Shown: positions 44,883 to 53,668, counted from the first letter of the stretch. The stretch is 64,000 nt of DNA from Mycolicibacterium brisbanense (GCF_001570425.1 NZ_BCSX01000044.1:1-64000), one strand, 5' to 3'. Numbers and translations: made by a program. The notes: a model not told the origin generated them from the sequence alone.

Positions 44883-46217
44883 CTAGTCGGCTGCGGGCAT
44901 CCGGTTCCAGTGCGGGATCAGCAGCAGCATGGCGATGAACGCCGCTCCGGCGAACCCGTAGAACAGCATCGAGGTGCTGAGGTATCCGGGCAGCAGGCCA
45001 CCGAGGATCGCTCCGACCGACCCGCAGCAGTTGATCAGCCCGGCGGCGGTTCCGGCATGCTTGGACGTTCCGAAATCGACTGCCGCGACGCACGAGATCA
45101 TGGCGTCGGCGCCGTAGACACTCAGCCCGATCACGCTCAGCACGGCAACCATGATCCAGACATTGCCGGTCGCGGTCAGTGGTGCGAACAGCGCGAGCAC
45201 CACCACCAGGATCGCCAGGCTGATGACAGAGACCGGTACCCGGCGGGCCTTGAACATCCGGTCCGACATCCGGCCGAACAGGATGGGGGCGACGACGCCT
45301 GCGACGCCGAATGCGATAGGGACCGTGACGGCTTGGAACTTGTCGCCGTCCGCGAGCTGTTCGGCGACGATCACCGGACCCCACAGCAGGATCGCGTAGC
45401 GGGCCGGCTTGAGCAGGAAGTACGACATGCCAAGGGTTCTCACCATGGGGTCGCGAAGCACGGCCACCAGGGATTCCCGCCACGACGGGGTCGGCTCGGC
45501 AACTGCCTCGGCCTCCGGCGAGTCGTCCAGCTCGACACCTTCTTCGGCGTCCGCGGCCGCCCGGTACTCCTCGATGGGCGGCAGCCCCACGTCCGCGGGG
45601 TCGTTGCGCTGGAACAGCAACATCAGCACGAAGACCGTTGCCACGACGGCTGCCCCGCCGAAGAACGCCGCCCGCCAGGTACCGAACACGTCGTAGGCGA
45701 CCCAACCCAGGAACGGCGCGGCGACCAGTCCACCGAACGCGTAGTTGGTGCTCCAGACGCCGAGGATCTTGCCGCGTTCCCCGATGGAGAAGAACTGGGC
45801 CATGTTCTTGAGGGTGCCGGACCAGCCGGTCGACTGGGCGAGCCCCTGGACGATCATCAGCGGCAGCAGGAACACGAGCGCCGGCAGCAGGCCCATGAAC
45901 ACCGTCGCGATGGCCGAGATGGCCAGTCCTCCAAGAAGTACCACGCGCGGACCGAAGCGGTCGGACACCTGACCCCAGACGAACTGCCCGGCCGCGTAGG
46001 CGGTGAGATACGCGGCGTCGAGGTTGGCCAGCGTGCTCTTGGTCAGGGAGGTGCTCAGGATCGGATCTTCGAGGATGCCGAGCTTGGCGACCGAAAACGC
46101 TTGGCGGGTGAAGTAGAAGCCGGCGTATGCGATCCAGGTGACGGCGAAGATCTGGATGCGCCAGCGCTTGTAGAGCGGGGCGATGTTCTGTGGCCGGGAT
46201 GTGGTGACGTGGGACAT
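44883..46217 (-). CDS. MFS transporter of the organophosphate type (GlpT/UhpT-like)
   Basis: A 444-residue carrier with about twelve helices. The motif GYxxR-like segment AYAGFYFTRQAFSVAK at the start and GQVSDRFGPRVVLLGG after helix 2 fit the organophosphate:phosphate antiporter family. A hydrophilic loop of about 50 residues rich in Glu joins the two halves. Uptake of a phosphonate or phosphate ester is inferred from the neighbouring hydrolase and oxidoreductase genes. It lies 176 nt downstream of the hydrolase gene on the same strand. Confidence 0.88.
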   Translation of the reverse strand: MSHVTTSRPQNIAPLYKRWRIQIFAVTWIAYAGFYFTRQAFSVAKLGILEDPILSTSLTKSTLANLDAAYLTAYAAGQFVWGQVSDRFGPRVVLLGGLAISAIATVFMGLLPALVFLLPLMIVQGLAQSTGWSGTLKNMAQFFSIGERGKILGVWSTNYAFGGLVAAPFLGWVAYDVFGTWRAAFFGGAAVVATVFVLMLLFQRNDPADVGLPPIEEYRAAADAEEGVELDDSPEAEAVAEPTPSWRESLVAVLRDPMVRTLGMSYFLLKPARYAILLWGPVIVAEQLADGDKFQAVTVPIAFGVAGVVAPILFGRMSDRMFKARRVPVSVISLAILVVVLALFAPLTATGNVWIMVAVLSVIGLSVYGADAMISCVAAVDFGTSKHAGTAAGLINCCGSVGAILGGLLPGYLSTSMLFYGFAGAAFIAMLLLIPHWNRMPAAD

Positions 46218-46393
46218 GACAATGCACCTCTGGTGGGCGTGAAACAGACGGTGAACTGGCGGGGCCGGGGCAGAGCGCCAAAGGGCCGAATCAGATGCCA
46301 GGGACTGGTTTCTCGAGCGAGAACGTCTGGAGCGGTGACGCGGCGGCCGGGAAGCTGGGCCTCGGACCGGCCGCCGCAGGAGTGGGTTGGGTG

Positions 46394-47092
46394 TCAGCTC
46401 AGGGTGGCCACCAGGCTGGGGAGTTCGGCGACGCTGCCGAGGATGTGGGTGGCACCGGCCGCCGACAGCTGGGCGGTGTCATGGGCACCGGTCAGCACAC
46501 CGATCGAAGCCCGCGCACCGGCGCGCAGACCGCTGATGACGTCGGACGAGGTGTCACCGAGGACCATCATCGAGGACACCGAGTCGGTTTCGGTGCGCAT
46601 GAGCGCGGTCAGCGGCATGTCGGGGTACGGCCGGCCACGGACTCCTGGCTCTGGGCACAACACCACGTCGGCGAGGTTCTGCCACCCGAGCGCGTCGATG
46701 ATGGCCGACTGGGTCTCGCGCGCGAAACCCGTTGTGAGCGCGGTCTTGATGCCCCGGGACCGCAGGGAGGTGATCACCTCTTCGGCGCCCGGGATCGGGC
46801 TGCAGTTGCCCTCGGCCACCAGCTGCGCGTAGCAGCGTTCGAACTCCTTGTTGGCGGCTTGCGCCTGTTCCTCGTTGCCGCGTGCCAGGTGCCGGAACAC
46901 CACGATCTTGGACTGGCCCATCGTGTCGGAGACGTAGCGCAGCATCTCCTCGCGGTCGGCGTCGGTCTTCGACAGTCCCGCATGGCTGTCGGCGGCCAGG
47001 AACGACTGCTGGACCAGGCCGCTGTCTTCGACCGTGGTGCCCGCCATGTCGAAGACGACGAGGCTGACCGGTTGAGTTTCGTTGGTGGTCAT
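46394..47092 (-). CDS. Phosphonatase-like HAD hydrolase
   Basis: A 232-residue HAD protein. The nucleophile Asp 15 lies in FDMAGTTV. The residue two places after it is Ala, as in phosphonoacetaldehyde hydrolases, not the usual Asp. The later motifs are ALTTGF (Thr), the Arg/Lys region near RGRPYPDM and the acidic MVLGDTSSD. It matches the phosphonatase-like group rather than classical PhnX, since the Schiff-base Lys of PhnX is not obvious. With an oxidoreductase upstream it would cleave a C-P bond in phosphonoacetaldehyde or a relative (inference). Confidence 0.88.
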   Translation of the reverse strand: MTTNETQPVSLVVFDMAGTTVEDSGLVQQSFLAADSHAGLSKTDADREEMLRYVSDTMGQSKIVVFRHLARGNEEQAQAANKEFERCYAQLVAEGNCSPIPGAEEVITSLRSRGIKTALTTGFARETQSAIIDALGWQNLADVVLCPEPGVRGRPYPDMPLTALMRTETDSVSSMMVLGDTSSDVISGLRAGARASIGVLTGAHDTAQLSAAGATHILGSVAELPSLVATLS

Positions 47093-47117
47093 GCTGTTTC
47101 CCTTCAGTTGAGTTCGA

Positions 47118-48269
47118 TCAGGCGGTTGCGACGGCAGTGTCGCGGATGAATGCGTTCTCGACGTTGCTGTGCGCCAGGCCCATGCTGGTGGTCATTCCGA
47201 TGCCGGTGGTGACGGTCACGACGTGGATACCGTCGATCGGCTCTTCGATCAGGAATTCCTGGCCGGGAGCCGAGCAGTACACGCCCTGCCACCGTTCGCT
47301 GACATCGATATCGTTGACCCCGAACAGTTTTCGAGCCTCGTCGATGAGTGCGGTGAAACCCTCCTCGGATTGGAACGCCGGGGCGGACACGTCGCGGTAG
47401 TGGGTGTCACCGATCAGCAGGGATCCGTCGGGCTGCGGGGTGTACATCTGGTGCAGGTCGATGGCGACGTAACCGGGGTACTCGGAACGCAACCGGTCGG
47501 CGACCGCCTGGGTGCTGGGGAGATTCTCGAACCCGGCGTAGCGCAACAGCGACCAGCCGGTGAACAGCGGTGCGGGCAGCGCGAAGGCGAGCGGCAGGCG
47601 CGCGCGCAGCATGTGCAGGCGGCACCGCAGCAGCCCGTCGCGTTCGGCGAGACCGGGGAACAGCCGGTCGATGTCGCAGTTGACGGTGACGAACGTGGCC
47701 CCGGCGGAGATCGGGCCGCGCGACGTCATCACGATGCCTTGGTCGAAACCTGTTGCCGCCGTGCGCCAATAGAAGTCCACCCCCTGGCCGGCGAGCCACC
47801 GGGCGATGGATGGGGCTGCGGTGCGCGGGTCGACCTGTAGATCGTTGGGCAGGTACATGCCGCCGGTGACGCCCGCTTCGGCCACCGGGATACGGCTGAG
47901 GATCTGCTCGCGATCGAGCAGAACGACCTCATCCGCGGCGCGGGTCGGTGCGAATTCGTGCATCACCGCCAGCTCGTCGTCGTGGCGGGCCACACAGTAG
48001 GTACCGGCCTGCGCCGACCAGAAGCCGGCCTTCCGGGACAGGTCCAGCCAGTGGCTGCGCCCCTGCCGCGCATAGTCCAGTGCGACACCGGACTGCGCGG
48101 TGATGCACGCGTGGCCGAAGTTCTGCACCGATGCGCCGACCACGCCCTCGGCGTGATCGACAACCGCGACGCTCAGGCCCCGTTCGTGGGCGTGATACGC
48201 GTGCGCCAGGCCGACGATGCCGGCGCCGACGACGACGACGTCGTAGCTCTGCTGATTTCCCATACGCAT
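47118..48269 (-). CDS. FAD-dependent oxidoreductase (DAO family, phosphonate-associated)
   Basis: A 383-residue D-amino acid oxidase-like flavoprotein. FAD-binding begins VVVGAGIVGLAHAYHA and the C-terminal strand is IHVVTVTTGIGMTTSMGLA. It resembles the oxidoreductase group that sits beside phosphonatase-like genes and oxidises 2-aminoethylphosphonate or its N-methyl form to phosphonoacetaldehyde (family knowledge, hedged). It is the first gene of the three-gene set; the hydrolase follows after 25 nt. ATG 48269 and ATG 48263 are possible starts. A 16-bp palindrome lies 20-36 nt upstream. Confidence 0.88.
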   Translation of the reverse strand: MRMGNQQSYDVVVVGAGIVGLAHAYHAHERGLSVAVVDHAEGVVGASVQNFGHACITAQSGVALDYARQGRSHWLDLSRKAGFWSAQAGTYCVARHDDELAVMHEFAPTRAADEVVLLDREQILSRIPVAEAGVTGGMYLPNDLQVDPRTAAPSIARWLAGQGVDFYWRTAATGFDQGIVMTSRGPISAGATFVTVNCDIDRLFPGLAERDGLLRCRLHMLRARLPLAFALPAPLFTGWSLLRYAGFENLPSTQAVADRLRSEYPGYVAIDLHQMYTPQPDGSLLIGDTHYRDVSAPAFQSEEGFTALIDEARKLFGVNDIDVSERWQGVYCSAPGQEFLIEEPIDGIHVVTVTTGIGMTTSMGLAHSNVENAFIRDTAVATA

Positions 48270-48289
48270 ACTGTGGGGCACATCACCAC

Positions 48290-48305
48290 ACTTGTCAATA
48301 CAAGT
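48290..48305. promoter_or_regulatory. Perfect 16-bp palindrome before aminophosphonate operon
   Basis: ACTTGTCAATACAAGT has 6-bp arms and a 4-nt centre. On the minus strand it contains TTGACA, a good -35 hexamer for the oxidoreductase gene, so a bound protein would block the polymerase. It shares elements with the site at 44045-44056 beside the GntR gene. Confidence 0.65.
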
Positions 48306-48407
48306 TTGATGAATGACCTACTGATGTACCTATGTGGGGCGAGCAATCGGAAGCAAAACCCGGCGATCCGGCACTGCCGGCGATCGCGATGTCACGTACG
48401 TGGGGTG

Positions 48408-48908
48408 TCAGAGCTCGTGCAGCGTGACCCCGGAGAGCACACCGCCCACCACGTCAGCGGTCATGTAGGTGCAGAACGGCTGGCGGCGCCGGTCGGTCGG
48501 CGATCCCGGATTCAACAGGCGCAGACCGGTTTTCGTCGTGGTGTCCCACGGAATGTGGCTATGGCCGAACACCAGCACGTCGGTGTCCGGATAGGCCTTG
48601 GCCATCCGGGCCTCCCGGCCGGTCGCCGCGCCGGTCTCGTGCACGACGGTGAACCGCAAGCCCTCCAGCGTGACGTCCGCACGCTCCGGGAGCCGCCGCC
48701 GCAACTCCGCGCCGTCGTTGTTGCCCCAGCACCCCACGAGCAGACGGGCGCGGGCGCTCAAGGTGTCGAGCAAACCGGGCTCCACCCAGTCACCGGCATG
48801 CATGACGACATCGGCATGGTCCACCGCATCCCAGACCGGGACGGGCAGGTCGCGAGCGCGCTTGGGGACGTGGGTATCTGCGATGAGGAGCAGCCGCACA
48901 AATTCCAC
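48408..48908 (-). CDS. YfcE-like metallophosphoesterase
   Basis: A 166-residue phosphodiesterase with all metal motifs of the family: LIADTHVP, MHAGDWVE, GCWGNNDG and FGHSHIPW. It would cleave a phosphodiester or phosphomonoester; the natural substrate is unknown. It stands alone, 138 nt after the FAD oxidoreductase gene on the same strand and divergent from the porin gene. The 132-nt gap to the porin gene should hold both promoters. Confidence 0.88.
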   Translation of the reverse strand: MEFVRLLLIADTHVPKRARDLPVPVWDAVDHADVVMHAGDWVEPGLLDTLSARARLLVGCWGNNDGAELRRRLPERADVTLEGLRFTVVHETGAATGREARMAKAYPDTDVLVFGHSHIPWDTTTKTGLRLLNPGSPTDRRRQPFCTYMTADVVGGVLSGVTLHEL

Positions 48909-49040
48909 CGTACGTGGTGCAGAAGGGACAGCAGAGGTGTACGGTGCTGTAACTCTGAGGGAGATCTCACCGAATCCTAATTGAGACCAGCTCGCGATCT
49001 ACCATCACGAGCCAACTACGACCGGAGACAGGAAGACAAG

Positions 49041-49697
49041 ATGAAGGCATTGAGTCGGGTGCTGACCGCGTTGGTGGTGGCGATGGCTGGTGCCTTCGCC
49101 ACTCTGTTCGTCAGCACTGGCACCGCGCACGCAGGTCTGGACAATGAGCTGAGCCTGGTCGACGGCCAGGATCGGACCCTGACGGTCCAGCAGTGGGACA
49201 CGTTCCTCAACGGTGTGTTCCCGCTCGACCGCAACCGCCTGACCCGTGAGTGGTTCCACTCCGGTCGCGCCAAGTACCACGTCGAAGGCCCCGGCGCCGC
49301 CGACTTCGCCGGCACCCTGGAACTGGGCTACCAGATCGGCTTCCCGTGGTCACTGGGTGTGGGCATCAACTTCAGCTACACCACGCCCAACATCCTGCTC
49401 GACGACACCAACATCAACCCGCTCTCGGCCGGCTTCAACCCGCTGGGCTCGGTCATCACCCCCAACCTGTTCCCCGGCGTCTCGATCTCGGCCGACCTGG
49501 GTAACGGCCCGGGCATCCAGGAGGTCGCCACCTTCTCCGTGGACGTCAAGGGCCCGGCCGGCGGTGTGGCGGTGTCCAACGCGCACGGCACCGTGACCGG
49601 CGCGGCCGGCGGCGTGCTGCTGCGTCCGTTCGCCCGACTGATCGCCTCCACCGGTGACAGCGTCACCACCTACGGCGAACCCTGGAACATGAACTGA
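49041..49697 (+). CDS. MspA-family outer-membrane porin
   Basis: A 218-residue precursor with a 31-residue signal ending in AHA; the mature 187-residue protein begins GLDNELSLVDGQ, like MspA. MspA porins form octameric channels through the mycobacterial outer membrane for small hydrophilic nutrients. Most of the sequence matches MspA from memory. The constriction zone differs: positions 90, 91 and 93 read Asp, Asp, Asn, whereas MspA has three Asp. The loop that follows is 3 residues longer (INPLSAGFNPLGS). ATG 49041 has GGAAG upstream. A hairpin terminator follows the gene. Confidence 0.96.
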   Translation: MKALSRVLTALVVAMAGAFATLFVSTGTAHAGLDNELSLVDGQDRTLTVQQWDTFLNGVFPLDRNRLTREWFHSGRAKYHVEGPGAADFAGTLELGYQIGFPWSLGVGINFSYTTPNILLDDTNINPLSAGFNPLGSVITPNLFPGVSISADLGNGPGIQEVATFSVDVKGPAGGVAVSNAHGTVTGAAGGVLLRPFARLIASTGDSVTTYGEPWNMN

Positions 49698-49724
49698 TTT
49701 CAGGTTTACCCTGGCCAAGGTCGG

Positions 49725-49769
49725 CGCGTCCGCTCCTCCCCTAGCTGGAGCGTGACGCGTCGACCTTTT
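49725..49769 (+). terminator. Terminator of the porin gene
   Basis: GCGTCCGCTCC pairs with GGAGCGTGACGC (11-bp stem, one bulged base, 10-nt loop) and is followed by TTTTT at 49765-49769. It ends one base before the stop of the convergent reductase gene. Confidence 0.75.
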
Positions 49770-51188
49770 TCATGTCGCGACCTTGTCCTGAGATCGGACC
49801 GGCCACAGGCGCAGCCGTCGTCCCGCGGGCTCTGAACGCCGCGGCGCGCTCAGGGCGCCTGCCGCGTAGTCGGCCAGCAGGGTGTCGACCGTTTCCTCCG
49901 CACATGTGCGGTTGGTGCCGATGCCGCCCGTCGGGCCGCGGCGCGCCCACCCCGTCGCGTAGACCCCGGCCGACACCCGCCCAGCGACGGTGTCGAACGT
50001 GGCGCCGCCGAATCCGATCGACCGCAGCACCAACCCCGCTTCGACGAATTCGCCGGTGCTCAACCGAACTCCGGCCGCCGCGCCGTCGCCGACGATCTCC
50101 ACCGGCGCCGCATTGAACCGGATGACGATGCGTTTGGCTCCGGTGGCCGGCCGCACGGCGAGTTCCCGCAACAGTTCGAGCTTGGGCCCGTCACCGTGCG
50201 CGACATCCTCCGGGTCGACGATCACGTCGAGCCCGGGAACCCGACTCAGCGCATACAGCTCCGGAGTGGTGAAGGCGGCATGGGCAGCCCCGCGGCGCCC
50301 GAGAATGACCACCTCGTCGATCGCGCTGCCCCGCAGTGCCCTCAGCGCGGGCTTCGCGATATCAGTGTCCGCCAGCGCATCCGGATCGGCAGTCAGGATC
50401 CGCGCCAGATCGAGTGCGACGTTGCCGTTGCCGATGACCACGGCACGCCGGCCCGTGAGGTCGGGAGCCAGCCGGGCGTGGTCGGGATGGCCGTTGTACC
50501 ACCCCACGAACGGCAGCGCCCCGATCACCCCGGGCAAATCCTCACCGGGGATGTCGAGCCGGCGTTCGCCCGCGGAGCCGGTGGCGTAGATGACGGCGTG
50601 GTGCCGGTCTAGCAACGCCTCGTGGCTGAGGCCGGCGCCGCCCACCTCAACACCCAGGTGCAGCGTAAATCGTTTCTGTTGCCCTGCAGGCCAACGGAAT
50701 TGGCCGGCTACCGCCTTGGTCGCGGGGTGGTCGGGAGCCACGCCGTAGCGGATCAACCCGTGTGGGGCGGAGAGCTTCTCGTACATGTCGACCCGCACTC
50801 CCGGGTGACGCAGCAACGCCGTGGCGGCGTAGAACCCGGCAGCGCCGGATCCCACGATCGCGACCCGCAGCCCCTCGGCACTCACCCGCGCGATCCGCCG
50901 CGGTTGCCGCCGGTACCACTCGGGACTGGGCGGATTGCTCTGGTAATACTCGGCATTCGCCCGGATGTACCAGTGGTCGTCGGCCGCCAATGCGGTGTCG
51001 GGCCGGATCGCGTCCACGGGGCAGGCGTCGGCGCAGGCACCGCAGTCCACGCAGGTGTCCGGGTCGATGTAGAGCATCTCGGCCGTTGCGAATCCGGGTT
51101 CGTCCGGGGTGGGATGGATACAGCCCACCGGGCACACCACGACGCACGACGCGTCACTGCAACAGTTCTGGGTGACGACGTATGTCAC
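49770..51188 (-). CDS. Ferredoxin-fused ferredoxin-NADP reductase (FprB-like)
   Basis: A 472-residue protein with an N-terminal ferredoxin (residues 1 to about 80) and a C-terminal adrenodoxin-reductase-type flavoprotein. Cluster ligands are in CSDASCVVVCPVGC and CVDCGACADACPVDAI. The FAD site is VAIVGSGAAGFYAATAL and the NADP site VVIGNGNVALDLARIL. It passes electrons from NADPH to its own clusters and onward. It is the third gene of the operon with the diiron and DUF4873-like genes. The most likely electron acceptor is that diiron protein. I chose GTG 51188. Confidence 0.93.
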   Translation of the reverse strand: MTYVVTQNCCSDASCVVVCPVGCIHPTPDEPGFATAEMLYIDPDTCVDCGACADACPVDAIRPDTALAADDHWYIRANAEYYQSNPPSPEWYRRQPRRIARVSAEGLRVAIVGSGAAGFYAATALLRHPGVRVDMYEKLSAPHGLIRYGVAPDHPATKAVAGQFRWPAGQQKRFTLHLGVEVGGAGLSHEALLDRHHAVIYATGSAGERRLDIPGEDLPGVIGALPFVGWYNGHPDHARLAPDLTGRRAVVIGNGNVALDLARILTADPDALADTDIAKPALRALRGSAIDEVVILGRRGAAHAAFTTPELYALSRVPGLDVIVDPEDVAHGDGPKLELLRELAVRPATGAKRIVIRFNAAPVEIVGDGAAAGVRLSTGEFVEAGLVLRSIGFGGATFDTVAGRVSAGVYATGWARRGPTGGIGTNRTCAEETVDTLLADYAAGALSAPRRSEPAGRRLRLWPVRSQDKVAT

Positions 51189-51195
51189 GAAAGTC

Positions 51196-51999
51196 CTATC
51201 CGTCGAGCCGGGCCAGTTCGGCCAGCAGGGGCAGCGGATACGGCGAAAGTCCTTCGCCGACAATGTGTGAACCACCCCACGGGTCGTGGTCGACCAGGAT
51301 GGCGGGCACCGGCGGCCGATCGTCGATGCGGATCTGCACCGGTTGATTGACGTCGCGGTGCAGGCGTGCGAGTTCCTGCGACGGTTGGATTCGTCCCGAC
51401 CAGCGCACCATGTTGTCGACGGGCTGATACAACGCCAGCAGATGGACCTGCACGTCGGTCTCGGTGCCGTCGGCAGCGATCAGTACAGCAGGACCACGGT
51501 AGTCCTCGTCGTCCTCGTCGCGATCCCGCGCGCTGGTGAACTCATACTCCGCGAGATCCGGTGTGCGACGCGCCTTTCGGCCCGGGCGGGCGATGCCGGC
51601 ATCCACCTGGCGGCTGTACTGGCTCTGCACGTGCGGCTTGACCTCAACACGCGTGCACGCCCGGTCCCGCAGCGCATCGAGACATGCCGACACGTAGCGG
51701 GCGGCATCTTCGTCGGTGACCGTGAAGTGGTTGGGGAAGCCGTGCCGGGCAAGCCCGAGGTACGGGTGTGCTCCGAACCGGGCCCGCGCTACGTCGTCAT
51801 CCAACAGGCCTGTGCGAGCCCCGGTTTGCGGTGTCGTGTCGATCAGCACCCGTGCGGCGACGTCCCCGGTCAACCAACGGTCGGTTGCCGCGTCGAACAC
51901 CGCCGGATCGGCTGATCCGAGGACGACGTCGGCTCGCAGTGCCCGAACCAGAGGTGTTGTCGCCGAAGCTACTACGGCAACATCGACCGGCCGGCTCAC
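51196..51999 (-). CDS. DUF4873-like protein, redox operon member
   Basis: A 267-residue protein. The second half (from YRGPAVLIAADG to GSHIVGEGLSPYP) resembles DUF4873, a domain I recall beside or fused to actinobacterial monooxygenases. The first half (VDVAVVASATTPL, FGAHPYLGLARHGFPNHF) also looks like the accessory domains of those enzymes. There is no cofactor motif I can confirm. Its GTG start (51999) overlaps the stop of the diiron gene (GTGA), and 7 nt separate it from the reductase gene. It may be a scaffold or substrate-binding partner (inference). Confidence 0.72.
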   Translation of the reverse strand: MSRPVDVAVVASATTPLVRALRADVVLGSADPAVFDAATDRWLTGDVAARVLIDTTPQTGARTGLLDDDVARARFGAHPYLGLARHGFPNHFTVTDEDAARYVSACLDALRDRACTRVEVKPHVQSQYSRQVDAGIARPGRKARRTPDLAEYEFTSARDRDEDDEDYRGPAVLIAADGTETDVQVHLLALYQPVDNMVRWSGRIQPSQELARLHRDVNQPVQIRIDDRPPVPAILVDHDPWGGSHIVGEGLSPYPLPLLAELARLDG

Positions 52000-52916
52000 T
52001 CCAGGAATCCGTAGTAGCGCCAGAAGCGGCGGGAAATCCAGCTCATCAGCCCGTTGTCCTCCATGAACTGATAGAGGCTGCGGAAGGATTCCTGCCGGAT
52101 CGCGCCGACCTGCTGGTTGGCCCGGGACTGGCGCATCGCCTCCTTGACGTCCAGACCGCAGCGCCGGTAGACCTCTTTGTCGTACATCAGGCGGCGGATG
52201 ACGAAGGCGGCGATTCCGTTGAGGTCCTTGGCAAGTCGCCGCTCCCACCACGTCGAGTGCTGCAGCCGCCGCAGAACTCCCTCGCGTGCATAGCGGATGT
52301 GCCGCGCTTCCTCGGCGATGTGAATGCGGAAAACCTGCGCCATGATCGGTTGCAGCTGCGGGTGGTGCGCGAAGCGGCGCTGCAGATCGTCGAGCAGTTC
52401 CTCGCCACACAAGGCGGCGCCCCACAGCAGCAGACCCTTGTAGAGCGACGGCAGCCGCTGCACGCTGAAGGCCTGAAGCTTGGACAACCGGTAGGGCCGA
52501 GCGCCGATGGCGCTGATGGTGCGGCCGAACATGATCATGTGGCGGGTCTCGTCACCGATCTCGGTCAGCGCGTAGTGCACATTGCGTGAGGTCGGGTCCT
52601 GATACAGCATCGCCCGCAGCAGGCCCTGGTTGAGCGTGTTCTCGAACCACACGCCGCGGCTGAGCAGGTTGGCCGCCTCCTGGCGGGACAGCTCGACGCG
52701 TTCGCGGTGGGTCATCTGTTCCCAGATCGGCGTGCCGTAGAGGGACACCCCTTCGGGCGGCAGATAGAAGAGGTCCGGATCCTGCGGAGCGTCCCAGTCG
52801 ATATCGATTTCCGAGTTGTAGGACCGCCGCATCGAGCCGCCGATCAGCCGGTCGGCCATCTCCTGCCGCTGAGCTTCGTAGCCCGGTACGTCGGACATCT
52901 TGGACAACACTGTCAT
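51996..52916 (-). CDS. AurF-like diiron oxygenase
   Basis: A 306-residue helical protein of the AurF family (p-aminobenzoate N-oxygenase). The diiron ligands are visible as two ExxH motifs, Glu 123/His 126 in EIGDETRH and a second in HIAEEARH near 215. Other carboxylates are in FENTLNQGL and LCGEELLDD. Members oxidise amines to nitro groups or act on other substrates. No aromatic-amine pathway gene is adjacent, so the substrate is unknown. It is first in an operon that supplies its own ferredoxin and reductase, and faces a divergent TetR gene. Confidence 0.87.
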   Translation of the reverse strand: MTVLSKMSDVPGYEAQRQEMADRLIGGSMRRSYNSEIDIDWDAPQDPDLFYLPPEGVSLYGTPIWEQMTHRERVELSRQEAANLLSRGVWFENTLNQGLLRAMLYQDPTSRNVHYALTEIGDETRHMIMFGRTISAIGARPYRLSKLQAFSVQRLPSLYKGLLLWGAALCGEELLDDLQRRFAHHPQLQPIMAQVFRIHIAEEARHIRYAREGVLRRLQHSTWWERRLAKDLNGIAAFVIRRLMYDKEVYRRCGLDVKEAMRQSRANQQVGAIRQESFRSLYQFMEDNGLMSWISRRFWRYYGFLE

Positions 52917-52928
52917 GATTTGGAAGGT

Positions 52929-52953
52929 TAGACAGTTCTTGTCTTTCTGTCTA
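52929..52953. promoter_or_regulatory. Inverted-repeat operator between diiron operon and TetR
   Basis: TAGACAG, 11 bases, CTGTCTA: perfect 7-bp arms in the 53-nt gap between the divergent starts. A third TGTCT lies inside the spacer. It is followed by CTATGCATAG, an exact palindrome at 52951-52960. The gap is so short that binding here must affect both promoters. Confidence 0.75.
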
Positions 52954-52969
52954 TGCATAGAATCAACTC

Positions 52970-53599
52970 GTGAAGCGACGGCCCGCGACCAGCGCCTACT
53001 CGGCCGACACCCGGGAACGGATCCTGGCTGGGGCGCTGCAACTGGCCGCGATCACGGGCTTGCGCAAGTTCTCCATGGAGGAGATCGCCCGGCAGGCCAA
53101 GATCGGCCGGGCCACGCTGTACCTCTACTTCAAAGGTCGCGACGCGCTGATCAGCGCGCTGGTGCAGAGCGAGCTGGCCCGCTACTTCGCGGGCATTCAA
53201 GAGGTTGTCGACCAGTACGAAGACTCCGAGGACCGACTCGTGCACGGGTTCGCGCAGGCCTACCGACTGCTGCGGAACCACCCCGCCCTGACCACCGTGT
53301 TACGCGTCAACCCCGAGGTGCTGCTGCCGTACCTGATCGCCGAGGACAGCATGGCGCTGAACCTGGCCCGCGGCTTCGTCGACTCGACCTTCGACCACGA
53401 GGACCTTCCGCAGGCCGCGCGTGCCCCCTTCGCCGAGTACCTCTCGCGCGCCATCCACTCGCTGATCCTCATCCCCGGCGGCGCGGTGAACATCGACGCC
53501 CCTGACGGCCCAGAGAACTACGCCCGGACCTTCCTGCTGCCGGTCCTGCGCTCGATGCGGCCGGCACTGGTCGACGCCCAACCCGAGCTGAGCACCTGA
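52970..53599 (+). CDS. TetR-family regulator of the diiron operon
   Basis: A 209-residue regulator starting at GTG 52970. The helix-turn-helix is FSMEEIARQAKIGRATLYLY at about 34-53. The C-terminal domain is of unknown ligand type. It is divergent from the AurF-like operon, with a perfect inverted repeat in the 53-nt gap, so control of that operon is very likely. The effector could be the substrate of the diiron enzyme. Confidence 0.9.
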   Translation: MKRRPATSAYSADTRERILAGALQLAAITGLRKFSMEEIARQAKIGRATLYLYFKGRDALISALVQSELARYFAGIQEVVDQYEDSEDRLVHGFAQAYRLLRNHPALTTVLRVNPEVLLPYLIAEDSMALNLARGFVDSTFDHEDLPQAARAPFAEYLSRAIHSLILIPGGAVNIDAPDGPENYARTFLLPVLRSMRPALVDAQPELST

Positions 53600-53668
53600 G
53601 CGTCCGGAAGGCGACTGGGACAGCACGTTTCGTCCAAATTCGCGAGCACATCACCATACGCTGTATCC

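Noticed and set aside
41956-46832. Open frames of more than 700 codons on the plus strand opposite the alkylsulfatase and transporter genes
   Set aside because: High GC leaves the antisense frame open; the real genes on the minus strand have full motifs and family lengths.
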